Counted from the first letter of the stretch, positions 9,701-18,137 are shown. The stretch: DNA of 64,000 bases from Poriferisodalis sp965205175 (GCF_965205175.1 NZ_OZ242038.1:2294001-2358000), one strand, 5' to 3'. Notes: generated from the sequence alone by a model not told the origin. Numbers and translations are program-made.

Positions 9701-10003
9701 GATCTGCGACTCCCCAGACGCCACAATCACCGCGTCCACCGACCCCGGCACACCCCCGTCAGCGAAATGGCGCGCCAACAACAACGCCGTCTCATACCGG
9801 TCCCTGCCCGCGAACCCCCGACTGTCAGGCCGACCGTCCCGATCCGAGTCCACCAGCCACTCACCAGCCGAGTTCGCCGCACCCACCGGCACACCACCCA
9901 CCAACGACCCACCCAGCAGCGAACCCCCCAACAACACCACCGCCAGCACCACCCACCACGACCTGCGACCCGACACACGAACAGCCGACACAACACACCT
10001 CAC
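6722..10003 (-). CDS. Large secreted protein with cell-wall-binding type 2 repeats (copy 2)
   Basis: The GTG at 10003 gives 1,093 residues and aligns with the start of the paralogues (VRCVV...VRVSGRRSWW). The frame is open further upstream to 10150, but that part is not conserved and overlaps the upstream block. Signal peptide, DSDRDGRPDSR loop and three wall-binding repeats (GRDRYETALLLARHF, VAGADRYATAAAMAKM, YAGADAAATSVRVAEL) match copy 1. The C-terminal modules are divergent but keep TFSDRL, ELRPNRN, VNDDPADD-GGLP, RWDGYAAGALGNEW and EIDDDRDGAAD. The N-terminal third is the most conserved part and the C-terminal half the most variable, as expected of an exposed protein with a fixed anchor. 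Confidence 0.85.
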   Translation of the reverse strand: MRCVVSAVRVSGRRSWWVVLAVVLLGGSLLGGSLVGGVPVGAANSAGEWLVDSDRDGRPDSRGFAGRDRYETALLLARHFADGGVPGSVDAVIVASGESQIDAVAAAGLAGYVEAPVILTYRDRLPRGVAEFVDAQRPGTVYVAGGPSAVSDAVVARLEGLASRPRVRRVAGADRYATAAAMAKMIRPSARWCESDDEAVLLANGDRVPFTSAVLAGPLSYQMQTPLLLTAADRLPAASAEFIRGNGIDRVVIIGDKTEVSDAVADEAAALGARVDRYAGADAAATSVRVAELMWEGCGGLRADRTHVALVSQGSTADGVAAGPVLGRGIGRDDRPAPILLVGKSLPGSVRDWLAGTPTTDSAGSKTHLAVVAVGGTAAVSAGVVTAAVDAAGTAPALSARISFDTSERSRFTLTFSDRLRLSSDALSAADRKALASMVYVNGSNVEVNNFTVNEGYTAPDACSAGAGTQLLVLLPAPPGYRLLQPGDRVELRPNRNSMLGAGGDRRMVQAASAVFPALPPPASVDPTPTVVAVEGQTKMQLYLDAYSYPDRGNVNTQIDGTAGKISVTTARFKNRPGPKVKPDDGYDLESVGNASGFPGYNVNLVLAEAYNWNPGEDSDTTDTNEAAGSKYFLRAGDTVTVDRGALTHTASRTQSRFARTTVSKRVPKFAVTSVRVGRPDTGVNDDPADDAKPGGLPAVVALDGNANDSTPLISRRALGFVGRANTTTYLHVRPRWDGYAAGALGNEWTVRTLFSPDWDPNGAQRLDVDVNKYATGVGGQISVTFVGGSFTLGDVYDILRADKEFAANFDVYYPPEAGELSNNCNWRRVRVNAKEWAETSSGTAIGDQQVRNQPTFFGGGVSSVGIEITFGDWVADLPGTATGQKLRDQVLAALVPGHVLSNVPAGFRTNGEVRHIQSNESGGDPVGRDASMLVDMLTHSARPYTPANHDHYTAVVSSADNGTVGSSGLPTKTFHVRVTTRDPQRLPGLRTGAGKGVVSFGGEYWSTTAGTLAGSPAAVAYSYLWANGSDQAADTSLGVPGRLPAEIDDDRDGAADKAKTATSEPADYASAAGRVRAVSGDVPSLRPGNPLG

Positions 10004-10021
10004 AAAACCCGCAGCACCCCG

Positions 10022-10075
10022 AAACAGGCACCTCACACACAACAACCACACCACACCCGCACCTGTGACACCCCC
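10022..10075 (-). promoter_or_regulatory. Conserved upstream block, copy 2 (about 19 bp before the start)
   Basis: Plus strand AACAGGCACCTC...CAACAACCACACCACACC then ACCTGTGACACCCCC. It matches the blocks before copies 1 and 3 almost base for base. Such retention next to diverged coding sequence suggests function. Confidence 0.65.
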
Positions 10076-10299
10076 AGCATCCCACAGCATCCGCGTCCGG
10101 CCGCACGCCCACCCCCGCCCCACTCCGACACGCAGCCGACCGCAGAACACTCCCCGAACCAGCCGCAGCCCCCAAACAAAGACGCCGGCCCCACAAGCCC
10201 GCAGCCCGCCGGACCGGACCCGGGCAGGCTCTGCCGCGGGGCCGCCCAGCCACGCCGGCGGACCCCACCCAAAGGAGTACGCCGGTGTGTCGCGTCGAG
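10076..10299. other. Intergenic, no gene seen
   Basis: GC-rich, C-skewed spacer between wall-protein copies 2 and 3. Frames are open on both strands, but none has a recognisable product or a ribosome binding site. Confidence 0.5.
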
Positions 10300-10322
10300 G
10301 GCGCCGCCAGGCTGCCGGCGCC
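10300..10322 (-). terminator. Short GC hairpin after wall-protein gene copy 3
   Basis: A 7-bp stem (GGCGCCG with CGGCGCC) and a 9-nt loop, 16 bp past the stop at 10338. It is weaker than the hairpins after copies 1 and 2. Confidence 0.4.
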
Positions 10323-10337
10323 AGACCCCCCGGGGGG

Positions 10338-13300
10338 CTAGTTGACGGGCAGCTCGAACTGGTAGGAGGGCACGTCGCCGGCGGTGACCCGCACCGTGTG
10401 ATCAGGCGCCGCCCACTCCACCTGCTCAGTGAGCACCCCGGCAGTCTTGGACTGCTTCGCGTTCCCGTCGCCGTCGTCGTCGATCTGCGCCGGCAGCTTC
10501 CCCGGCACGCCCTGCGAGTCGTCCTCCACCTGATCGGACGCCGTCGGGTTCAAATAGCTGACCGGGAAACGGCCGTCCCAGTTGATGTTCCGGATCCCGA
10601 ACGGGGTCTTGGCCGGCTCCCCTTCCCACAGGTCAACCAGCGTGCCGCTGTCGTCGTAATAGTAGCCGGGGAACATGATCGCCCCTCCCGACACGCCCGT
10701 ACGCGGCCCCGGCAGCAGCGACGCGTCGCCGGTGGTGAACCGCAGATGCCACACCTTGATCGGCCGAGCCGCAGCCACGTTGCCGGTCTGATGGTGCGTG
10801 AACTTGCGCTGCGCCGAGTCCGCGACATAGTTGCTGTTGCCGTACACGTCCGCAGCAGCGATCAGGTCCGCGGCGTTGTCCGGGTTCCAGCCCGGCACCA
10901 GCGACCCCAACAAGAAATTGCGCAGCTCGCTGGTGTTCTTATGCGCCGAATGCCACTCCCCGAACGTCACCTCGATGCCGACGCTGGACACCCCCCCGAT
11001 CAACGGGTAGAACCTGCGATGCCAGTACGTGTTCACCGCCGACTCGTTCGCCGGACGAGCCGTGATCAGCTTCTCGCGGTCCGCGCAGTCATAGGCCAGC
11101 GTGAAATTGTCGGCGAAGTCCCTGTCGGCGTTCAACGCGTCCGCAATGTCGCCCAACGTCGGGGAACCCGCCAGGAACGTCACCCGCACCAGCCCGCCAC
11201 CCGAACGGCCCACATTGCGGCCCACCGTCACGTCGATCTCCACCTCCTCGTCCTCCAACGCCGCGCCAGGCGCCCAATACGCCTTCGCGTAGTCGAAGCG
11301 CACCGCCCAGTCGTTGCCCTTCGCGCCCGCCGCGATCCCGTCCCAGCGGGCATAGGCCTGCATCTCGCGAGCCACCGTCAACCCCGACGCCGGCCACGTG
11401 ATCGACGCGGACGTCGAACCGTCGTCGGCTTTGATCCGCGCACGCGGATCGCTGAACGCCGCCCCCACCGGGGCGCCCATGTGCGCCACCGGACGCAGAC
11501 TCAAAAACCCTGTCTCGGTCGGCTTGGGCGCCACGTCCCCCGGCAGACCGCCCGGCTTGCCGTCATCAGCAGGGTCGTCGTTCACCCCCGTGTCGGGCCG
11601 CCCCACCCGGATCGAGGCGACCTTCGGCTTCGGGGTGCGCTTGGCCACCGCCGCACGCTCCAGCCTCGACCCGACGCCGTCCAACGACAACGCGCCCCGC
11701 TCCACGGTCACCGTGTCCCCCGCAGCCAGGAAATACGGACTGCCCTTCGCCTCGTTCGTGTCGGTCTTGTCCTTGTCGCCGTTGAAATCGAACGCCTCCG
11801 CCAACGTCAACGCCGGATCGAACGCCTGCGTGTTCGTGCGACGGAACGACACGTCCTCCAAAGCCGCCACCGACACCTTCGCGCCCCGCTTCGAGGTCAC
11901 AGACACCTTCCCGTTCGACAGCACCAGATCCTCATCGCCGCCCACCGCCCCAGTGGTCCGCAGATACACCTGCTTTTGGCCCTCCACCGCGATCACCTCC
12001 AACGGCGGCACCACCGACACCGACGCCTTCAACGGCACCGTGAACGACGCCGCCCCCACCCTGCGCATGTCACCCGACGCGCCCAACGCCGCGTCCCTGT
12101 CCGGACGCAGCTCCACCTTGTCGCCCGCCTTCAACGGCGCCAGCAAAGTCGCCGTCACCCTCGTGCCCGCCGTGCACGAACCCGCCGGCGGGAACGCGTC
12201 GTCCAGCTCCACCTTCGACACCAAAGCCGACACGCCGTTCACGAACAGCATCCCAACCAGCTTCGACAGATCCGCCCGCGTGGAGCGGATCGCGTCGCTG
12301 AACGTCACCGTGAACACCGACGGATCACCGGTCACACGGCCCGACCGAGACGCCGGCTGCGCGCTGATCGACGCCGACAACGAAGGCGCCGACCCCGCCG
12401 CAGCCACCGCAGCAGACACCACACCAGCCGACACCGCAGCAGTCCCCCCCACCGCCACCACCGACATATGCGTCTTGTTCCCCGAAGCGTCCTTCACCGG
12501 CGTCGCAGCCAGCCAATCCCGCACCACCCCCGGCAACTCCGCCCCCACCACCAAAATCGGCACCGGACGGCCGTCCCGATCCAGACCGCGGCCCATCACA
12601 GGCCCAGCCGCCACACCATCAGCCGTCGAGGACTCAGACACCAACGCCACCCGGCCCGTGTCAGTGCCCAAACCCCCACAACCGCCCCACATCAACTCCG
12701 CCAGCCTCACCGACGTCGCCGCCGCGTCACCCCCCGCATACCGATCCACCCGAGCCCCCAACGCCGTCACCGCGTCAGCCACACCCTCCGACACCTCCGA
12801 CACGTCCCCGACGATCACCACACGGTCGATCCCGTTGTCCCCGATGTAATCCGCCGACACCGCAGGCAGCCTGTCAGCCGCCGTCAACAACAACGGCACC
12901 TGCATCCGATACGACAACGGACCCGCCAACACCGCAGACGTGAACGGCACCCGATCCCCGTTCGCCAACAACACCGCCTCATCATCCGAACCGCACCACC
13001 GCGCCGACGACCGCACCCGCCCCGCCATCGCCGCCGCCGTCGCATACCTGTCCGCACCCGCCACACGCACCACCCGCGGCTTCGACGCCAAACCCTTCAA
13101 CTCGGCCACCACCGCATCCGACACCGCCACCGGACCACCAGCCACAAACACCGTCCCCACACCCTGATCCTCCAAAAACGCCGCCACCCCCCCCGGCAAC
13201 CGATCACGATACGTCAACACCACCGGCGCCTCCACAAACCCCGCCAACCCAGCAGCAGACACCGCATCAATCTGCGACTCGCCCGACGCCACCACCACCA

Positions 13301-13571
13301 CATCCACCGACCCCGGCAAACCCCCATCCGCGAAATGCCGCGCCAACAACAACGCCGTCTCATACCGATCCCGACCCGCAAACCCACGAGCATCAGGCCG
13401 ACCGTCCCGATCCGAGTCCACCAACCACTCACCAGCCGAATTCGCCGCACCCACCGGCACACCCCCCACCAACGACCCACCCAACAACGAACCCCCCAAC
13501 AACACCACCACCAACACCACCCACCACGACCTGCGACCCGACACACGAACAACCGACACAACACACCTCAC
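10338..13571 (-). CDS. Large secreted protein with cell-wall-binding type 2 repeats (copy 3)
   Basis: The GTG at 13571, homologous to the other two starts, gives 1,077 residues; a GTG at 13598 is also in frame. The N-terminal 330 residues are closely similar to copy 2: signal peptide, DSDRDGRPDAR, and three wall-binding repeats (GRDRYETALLLARHF, VAGADRYATAAAMAGR, YAGGDAAATSVRLAEL). The C-terminal part keeps TFSDAI, ELRPDRD, VNDDPADD-GGLP, RWDGIAAGAKGNDW and QIDDDGDGNAK around otherwise different sequence. Codon use is odd: towards the 5' end the coding strand becomes very rich in G and T at wobble positions. First gene of the three-copy array in transcription order. Confidence 0.85.
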   Translation of the reverse strand: MRCVVSVVRVSGRRSWWVVLVVVLLGGSLLGGSLVGGVPVGAANSAGEWLVDSDRDGRPDARGFAGRDRYETALLLARHFADGGLPGSVDVVVVASGESQIDAVSAAGLAGFVEAPVVLTYRDRLPGGVAAFLEDQGVGTVFVAGGPVAVSDAVVAELKGLASKPRVVRVAGADRYATAAAMAGRVRSSARWCGSDDEAVLLANGDRVPFTSAVLAGPLSYRMQVPLLLTAADRLPAVSADYIGDNGIDRVVIVGDVSEVSEGVADAVTALGARVDRYAGGDAAATSVRLAELMWGGCGGLGTDTGRVALVSESSTADGVAAGPVMGRGLDRDGRPVPILVVGAELPGVVRDWLAATPVKDASGNKTHMSVVAVGGTAAVSAGVVSAAVAAAGSAPSLSASISAQPASRSGRVTGDPSVFTVTFSDAIRSTRADLSKLVGMLFVNGVSALVSKVELDDAFPPAGSCTAGTRVTATLLAPLKAGDKVELRPDRDAALGASGDMRRVGAASFTVPLKASVSVVPPLEVIAVEGQKQVYLRTTGAVGGDEDLVLSNGKVSVTSKRGAKVSVAALEDVSFRRTNTQAFDPALTLAEAFDFNGDKDKTDTNEAKGSPYFLAAGDTVTVERGALSLDGVGSRLERAAVAKRTPKPKVASIRVGRPDTGVNDDPADDGKPGGLPGDVAPKPTETGFLSLRPVAHMGAPVGAAFSDPRARIKADDGSTSASITWPASGLTVAREMQAYARWDGIAAGAKGNDWAVRFDYAKAYWAPGAALEDEEVEIDVTVGRNVGRSGGGLVRVTFLAGSPTLGDIADALNADRDFADNFTLAYDCADREKLITARPANESAVNTYWHRRFYPLIGGVSSVGIEVTFGEWHSAHKNTSELRNFLLGSLVPGWNPDNAADLIAAADVYGNSNYVADSAQRKFTHHQTGNVAAARPIKVWHLRFTTGDASLLPGPRTGVSGGAIMFPGYYYDDSGTLVDLWEGEPAKTPFGIRNINWDGRFPVSYLNPTASDQVEDDSQGVPGKLPAQIDDDGDGNAKQSKTAGVLTEQVEWAAPDHTVRVTAGDVPSYQFELPVN

Positions 13572-13589
13572 AAAACCCGACAGCACCCC

Positions 13590-13640
13590 AACAGGCACCT
13601 ACCCAACACAACCACACCACACCCACACCTGTGACACCCC
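13590..13640 (-). promoter_or_regulatory. Conserved upstream block, copy 3 (about 19 bp before the start)
   Basis: Plus strand AACAGGCACCTACC...AACACAACCACACCACACC then ACACCTGTGACACCCC. It is the reference for the block shared by the array. On the transcribed strand it contains GGTGTCACAGGTGT. Confidence 0.65.
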
Positions 13641-13666
13641 ACCCCACCAACCCACCACAGCCGCAC

Positions 13667-14260
13667 TCAGGCGTTGCTGGTGGTGCGGCTGGCCCTGCGG
13701 GCGGTGCGGCGCGAGTCCACCACGCCCGTGTCGAATCCGGCGAGATGCAGACCGCCGGCAAACCTGGCGTGCTCGATCTTGAGGCAGCGGTCCATCACCA
13801 CGTCGAGGCCCGCATCGTGCGCCAGCCGGGCGGCCTGCGGGCTCCACAGACCCAGCTGCGCCCAGAAGGCCTGCGCGCCGACATCGATGGCCTCGAGGGC
13901 CACGCCCGCGAGATCGGCGGGCCGTCGAAACACGTCCACCAGATCAGGCACTGCCGGCAGATCCGCCAGACGCCGATAGCACGGCCTGCCAAGAATCTCG
14001 TCGGCCGCCGGGTTCACCAAGTACACGTCGAAGTCCGTGCTGGAGCTGAGCAGGTAGGTGGCGACGAAGTGGGAGGGCCGGGCCGGGTTGGCCGAGACGC
14101 CGACCATCGCGACCGATTCGGTGCGCCCCAGCAGCGCCTGCCGCTGCGCAGCGCTCGGCTCGGCCCAGCCGTCTACGTCTACCGGCTCGCGACCGCGGCG
14201 CCGGTCGCTTGCGGGGCCGCGGCCGGTGGGGCCGCGCCCGAGCGCACCGTCGCCGATCAT
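13667..14260 (-). CDS. CoA-binding domain protein (YccU-like)
   Basis: 197 residues. After a 45-residue Arg/Gly-rich lead comes a Rossmann-type CoA-binding domain: SVAMVGVSANPARPSHFVATYL, DVYLVNPAADEILGRPCY, VDLVDVFRRPAD and AQAFWAQLGLWSPQAARLA, the usual signatures of the CoA_binding_2 family. The biochemical role in this family is not settled. The ATG overlaps the metY stop in ATGA, so it is translationally coupled to the O-acetylhomoserine sulfhydrylase gene and probably serves the same pathway. Confidence 0.85.
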   Translation of the reverse strand: MIGDGALGRGPTGRGPASDRRRGREPVDVDGWAEPSAAQRQALLGRTESVAMVGVSANPARPSHFVATYLLSSSTDFDVYLVNPAADEILGRPCYRRLADLPAVPDLVDVFRRPADLAGVALEAIDVGAQAFWAQLGLWSPQAARLAHDAGLDVVMDRCLKIEHARFAGGLHLAGFDTGVVDSRRTARRASRTTSNA

Positions 14261-15546
14261 GCCGGCACGGCCTTCGCGAGCGCCTGGTCGAGGTCCCAGC
14301 GGATGTCTTCCACGTCTTCGAGTCCCACCGACAGGCGGATCATGTCCGCGCTCACGCCTCCCGCCGCGAGCGCTTCGTCCGACAGCTGCTGATGCGTCGT
14401 CGAAGCGGGATGGATGACCAGCGTGCGAGCATCGCCGACGTTCGCCAGGTGGCTGATCATCTGCAGCGATTCGATGAAGTCCGCTCCCGCTTGGCGCCCG
14501 CCGCGCACGCCGAACGTGAACACTGCGCCCGGTCCCCGCGGCAGGTAGCGACGAGCGAGCTCCCGATAGGGAGAGGACTCGAGCCCCGCATAGGCGACCC
14601 AGCTGACCGCCCGGTGGGCCTCCAGATGCTCGGCGACGGCCTGCGCATTCGCCACGTGCGCGTCCATCCGCTGGGCCAGCGTCTCGAGGCCTTGCAGCAA
14701 CAAGAACGCTGTCATCGGCGACATCGCGGCGCCGATGTCGCGCAGCTGCTCCGCCCGCAGCCTGGTGCAGAAGGCGTACTCGCCGAAGTTCTCCCAGAAG
14801 CGCAGCCCGTTGTAGCTGGCGACGGGTTCGGTCATGTCGGCAAAGCGACCGCTGCCCCAGTCGAACCTGCCCGCCTCACTCACCACGCCGCCGAGGGAGT
14901 TGCCGTGGCCGCCGACGAACTTGGTCGCCGAGTGCAGCACGATGTCCGCGCCGTGCTCCATCGGACGGCACAGGTAGGGCGTGGCGAACGTGCCGTCCAC
15001 GACGAGCGGCAGCCGGTGAGCGTGAGCGACGTCGGCGATGGCGGCCACGTCGGCGACCGAGCCCGACGGGTTGCCGATGATCTCGGTGTAGCAGAACTTG
15101 GTGCGCTCGTCGATGGCGGCCGCGTACGCGTCGGCGCTGTCCCCGTCCACGAATCGGGCTTCGATGCCGAAACGGCCCAGCGTCACGTCGAACATCGTGT
15201 GGGTGCCGCCGTACAGCGCGGTGGAGGTCACCAGGTTGTCGCCGGCGCTGCACAGCGCAGCCGCCGTCAGGAATTCCGCCGCCATGCCCGAGGCGGCAGC
15301 GACGGCGCCGATCGCACCTTCCAGGCTTGCCATCCGCTCCTCGAAGGCGTTGACGGTCGGGTTGGAGATGCGGCTGTAGATCGTGCCGTACTTCTGCAAC
15401 GCGAACAGATCGGCTGCGTCTCGTGCATCCTCGAACACGAAGCTCGTGGACTGGTAGATCGGGACAGCACGCGCCCCCGTGGTCGGGTCGGGCCGGCCGC
15501 CGGCGTGCAGCGCACGTGTACGGAACCCGAACCGGTGGTCGTTCAT
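14257..15546 (-). CDS. metY: O-acetylhomoserine aminocarboxypropyltransferase (sulfhydrylase)
   Basis: 429 residues. A PLP enzyme of the Cys/Met metabolism family that makes homocysteine (or methionine from methanethiol) from O-acetylhomoserine. Visible motifs: RALHAGGRPDPTTGARAVPIYQSTSF, YSRISNPTVNAFEERMASLEG, the lysine site LHSATKFVGGHGNSLGG, and a C-terminal MIRLSVGLEDVEDIRWDLDQAL. The ATG at 15546 sits 7 nt after TAGGCT, a leaderless arrangement. An open frame continues upstream to 16329 but lies antisense in the next gene and is not used. First gene of a pair with the CoA-binding protein. Confidence 0.95.
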   Translation of the reverse strand: MNDHRFGFRTRALHAGGRPDPTTGARAVPIYQSTSFVFEDARDAADLFALQKYGTIYSRISNPTVNAFEERMASLEGAIGAVAAASGMAAEFLTAAALCSAGDNLVTSTALYGGTHTMFDVTLGRFGIEARFVDGDSADAYAAAIDERTKFCYTEIIGNPSGSVADVAAIADVAHAHRLPLVVDGTFATPYLCRPMEHGADIVLHSATKFVGGHGNSLGGVVSEAGRFDWGSGRFADMTEPVASYNGLRFWENFGEYAFCTRLRAEQLRDIGAAMSPMTAFLLLQGLETLAQRMDAHVANAQAVAEHLEAHRAVSWVAYAGLESSPYRELARRYLPRGPGAVFTFGVRGGRQAGADFIESLQMISHLANVGDARTLVIHPASTTHQQLSDEALAAGGVSADMIRLSVGLEDVEDIRWDLDQALAKAVPA

Positions 15547-15553
15547 CGTGCGC

Positions 15554-15559
15554 AGCCTA
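15554..15559 (-). promoter_or_regulatory. Putative -10 of a leaderless metY promoter
   Basis: TAGGCT on the minus strand, followed by 7 nt and the ATG at 15546. This spacing places the transcript start at or next to the start codon. Confidence 0.55.
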
Positions 15560-15650
15560 GAACGAGCCGGCGACCGTCTTCGAAGCGGCCCACGTCGCTC
15601 TGGTGCGCGCAAGACGACGGCGCGCAAGCCGTCGGAGACGCACCGGAGTC

Positions 15651-18137
15651 TTAGTCTTGCGGCGCGGCCTGCTCGCTCGGCGCCGCAGCCACGATCTGCG
15701 GCGGGCGGTACGACTCCACCGCCGGCGCGTCCTCGCAGCGCTCCGCTTCCACTAGGCAGGTGTGGGCCGAGGGGCCCTGGCCCAGCCGGCTGGTGCCGAC
15801 GTCGGCGGTGAGCGTGTTGGGGTTGCCTGCACGGCAGGTGCCGTCGGGCGCAGGGTCGTACCACGCCCCGGTGGAGATCTGCACCACGTCTTCCATCACC
15901 GCTTCGTCGATGACCGCGCCGGCCAGGCAGGCGCCGCGGTCGTTGAACAGGCGAACCACGTCCCCGTGGCGGATTCCCCGCGCTGCTGCGGTTGCGGGAT
16001 GCATGCGTGCCGGTTCGCGGCCGGCCACCTTGGTGGCTTGGCTGGGCGCTGCATGGTCGTACTGGCTGTGCAAGCGCGCCGCAGGCTGGTTCGTCACCAA
16101 GTGCAGACCGAAGCGGTCGCTGCGTGCCCCGCCCAGACGTTCGAAGGGCTCCATCCAGGCCGGGTGCGGCGGGCAGTCGTCGTAGCCGTAGGAGGCGATG
16201 GCTTCGCTCCACAGCTCGATGCGGCCGCTGGGGGTGCGCAGCGGCTTGGCAGCCGGGTCGCTTCGGAAGGTCTCCAGGAAGACTTGGCGAGGTTCGCCCA
16301 TCAGCGCCATGCCCGGTGCCGGCTCGCACCCGTTGCGCACGAACTCTTCATAGGGCGGCGACGCGGGATGCGCCGCTTGCCAGATGCCGTAGATGGCCTC
16401 CAGCCACTCGTCGGCTGTGCGTCCCTCGGTGAACTGCTCGCCGAAGCCCAGCCGTTCGGCCAAGCGGGAGAATATCCAGTAGTCGTCGCGTGCCTCGCCC
16501 ACCGGCGCGGCAGCCGCCGACATCGCGATCAGCATCGTTTCCGCGCCACCGATGTCGTTGCGCTCCAGCGGCGTGGTCGCCGGCAGCACGATGTCGGCAC
16601 GGCGGGCCAGCGGCGTCCAGAACGGCTCATGCACAATCACCGTCTCGGGCCGCTGCCATGCACGCACCAGCCGGTTCAAGTCCTGATGATGATGAAAGGG
16701 ATTGCCGCCTGCCCAGTACACCAGCTTGACGTCGGGGAAGCGGCCGCGCTTGCCGTCGAAGTCGAACGGCTGGCCCGGGCCTTCCAGCATCTCGGTGATG
16801 CGCGACACAGCGATCGTGGGCGGACCGGGCTGTCGCATCGGCACCGGCAGACCCGGTATCCGGGCGCGCACCTGGCCTGCGCCGGTGTTGCCCTGCGTCC
16901 CGAAACTGCATGCATAGCCGCCGCCTGCCACGCCCACCTGGCCCAGCACGCACGCCAACGCCAGCGCCGTCCAGTAGGGCTGTTCGCCGTGATGGGCCCG
17001 CTGCGTGGACAGGCTCAGGTTGACCAGCGTGCGCTTGGCGGCCATCTCGTGGGCCAGCGCGACGACATCGTCGGCCCGAATGCCGGTGATCTGCGACGTC
17101 CACGCCGGCGTCTTGGGCGTGTCGTAGTCCACTGCTCGGGCCCACGCCGGCTCAGCGAGCAGGCGGCCGCACGGTGCCGGTCCGCCCGCGGGAGGTGCGT
17201 AGCCTTCGCCCAGCAGGTAGGCCCGCAGCGAGTCCCAACCGTGGCAATGCGTCCGCAGGAACGCTTCGTCGGCGCGCCCCTCGGTCACCAGCGTGTGCAT
17301 GACCCCGAGCATCAGTGCCACATCGGTGCCCGGGCGGATCGGCAGCCAGCGAGCGCCGACGGACGGCGCGAAGTCGTCTCGCAACGGGCTCACGTTCACG
17401 AACTGCACGCCAGCGTCGCGCGCCCGAGCGATCCAGTCGTTGTGATGATGAGGCCCTTGACCGCCGTAGGTGACGTGGGAGTTGGTGGCGCGCATGCCTC
17501 CGAAGCACACGAACAGCTCGGTGTGCGCGCAGATCACCGACCACGAGGTCTGGCGAGCGAGCGCCGCGTGGTAGCCCATGCCCAGCATGTAGGGGAAGAT
17601 CGCCTCCGCAGCCGCGGACGAATAGGTGCCTTTCTGATCGGTGCAGCCGCCGAGCAACCGCATGAAGCGGTGCTGCTGAGCCGAAGCCAGCCCGAACCGG
17701 CCCGCTGAACCCCAGCCGTAGGCGCCGCCGAAGATCGACGAACGGCCATGGCGTTCGCGCACCCGAGCCAGCTCCGACGCAACCAAGTCCAAGGCGCGGT
17801 CCCAGTTGACCTCCACGAACGGCTCGCGGCCGCGTAGATGCGTCTGCGAGCCGGGCCCGTCGCGCAACCACGACTGGCGCACGGCGGGACGCTGCACCCG
17901 ATGCTCGGCATAGTGCTTGAGCGAGTCCCCCAGATGCGAGGGCTCGGGGTCGGCGGGGTGGCCTCGCACGGCCAGCACCTCGCCGTCACGGGCATCGACG
18001 AGGAACGGTCCGAAGTGCGTCCCGAGCGCCGTGGTGCGCACGCCGCCTGGCGCCCCGCCGCCCGCAAGGTCGTTGCCCGCGACCTCTCTGCCAGCGAGGT
18101 CGCCGGGCGCAAAGTCGCTTGCCGGGCGTTCGTTCAT
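15651..18137 (-). CDS. Molybdopterin oxidoreductase, biotin-sulfoxide/DMSO reductase (BisC) type
   Basis: 828 residues, close to the length of BisC/DorA/TorA enzymes. Motifs: SSIFGGAYGWGSAGR, then GGCTDQKGTYSSAAAE with the candidate Mo-ligand Ser, TDVALMLGVMHTLV, YWAGGNPFHHHQDLNRL and a C-terminal molydopterin-dinucleotide-binding part (MHPATAAARGIRHGDVVRLF, GNPNTLTADVGTSRLGQGP). There is no twin-arginine signal and no N-terminal Fe-S cysteine cluster, so a cytoplasmic sulfoxide or N-oxide reductase is likely (methionine, biotin or DMSO as substrate, not decided). The start is coupled by ATGA to the upstream monooxygenase gene. The first 30 residues are a five-residue repeat. Confidence 0.9.
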   Translation of the reverse strand: MNERPASDFAPGDLAGREVAGNDLAGGGAPGGVRTTALGTHFGPFLVDARDGEVLAVRGHPADPEPSHLGDSLKHYAEHRVQRPAVRQSWLRDGPGSQTHLRGREPFVEVNWDRALDLVASELARVRERHGRSSIFGGAYGWGSAGRFGLASAQQHRFMRLLGGCTDQKGTYSSAAAEAIFPYMLGMGYHAALARQTSWSVICAHTELFVCFGGMRATNSHVTYGGQGPHHHNDWIARARDAGVQFVNVSPLRDDFAPSVGARWLPIRPGTDVALMLGVMHTLVTEGRADEAFLRTHCHGWDSLRAYLLGEGYAPPAGGPAPCGRLLAEPAWARAVDYDTPKTPAWTSQITGIRADDVVALAHEMAAKRTLVNLSLSTQRAHHGEQPYWTALALACVLGQVGVAGGGYACSFGTQGNTGAGQVRARIPGLPVPMRQPGPPTIAVSRITEMLEGPGQPFDFDGKRGRFPDVKLVYWAGGNPFHHHQDLNRLVRAWQRPETVIVHEPFWTPLARRADIVLPATTPLERNDIGGAETMLIAMSAAAAPVGEARDDYWIFSRLAERLGFGEQFTEGRTADEWLEAIYGIWQAAHPASPPYEEFVRNGCEPAPGMALMGEPRQVFLETFRSDPAAKPLRTPSGRIELWSEAIASYGYDDCPPHPAWMEPFERLGGARSDRFGLHLVTNQPAARLHSQYDHAAPSQATKVAGREPARMHPATAAARGIRHGDVVRLFNDRGACLAGAVIDEAVMEDVVQISTGAWYDPAPDGTCRAGNPNTLTADVGTSRLGQGPSAHTCLVEAERCEDAPAVESYRPPQIVAAAPSEQAAPQD
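18063..18122. repeat. 15-bp tandem repeats in the BisC N-terminus
   Basis: Four degenerate 15-bp units (CGCAAGGTCGTTGCC type on the plus strand) encode GDLAG, REVAG and NDLAG-like pentads immediately after the start. They add a flexible N-terminal tail before the conserved domain. Confidence 0.65.

Noticed and set aside
10065..13634. A 1,189-residue open frame on the plus strand opposite wall-protein gene 3 (and similar ones at 7076-10345 and 20764-23190)
   Set aside because: Arg/His-rich with no domain; a by-product of GC-rich codon use on the other strand, where signal peptides and known repeats are read.
14257..16329. A 690-residue frame that would extend metY upstream
   Set aside because: The extra 261 residues are antisense to the molybdoenzyme gene. 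MetY has its normal N-terminus at 15546 with a good leaderless -10.
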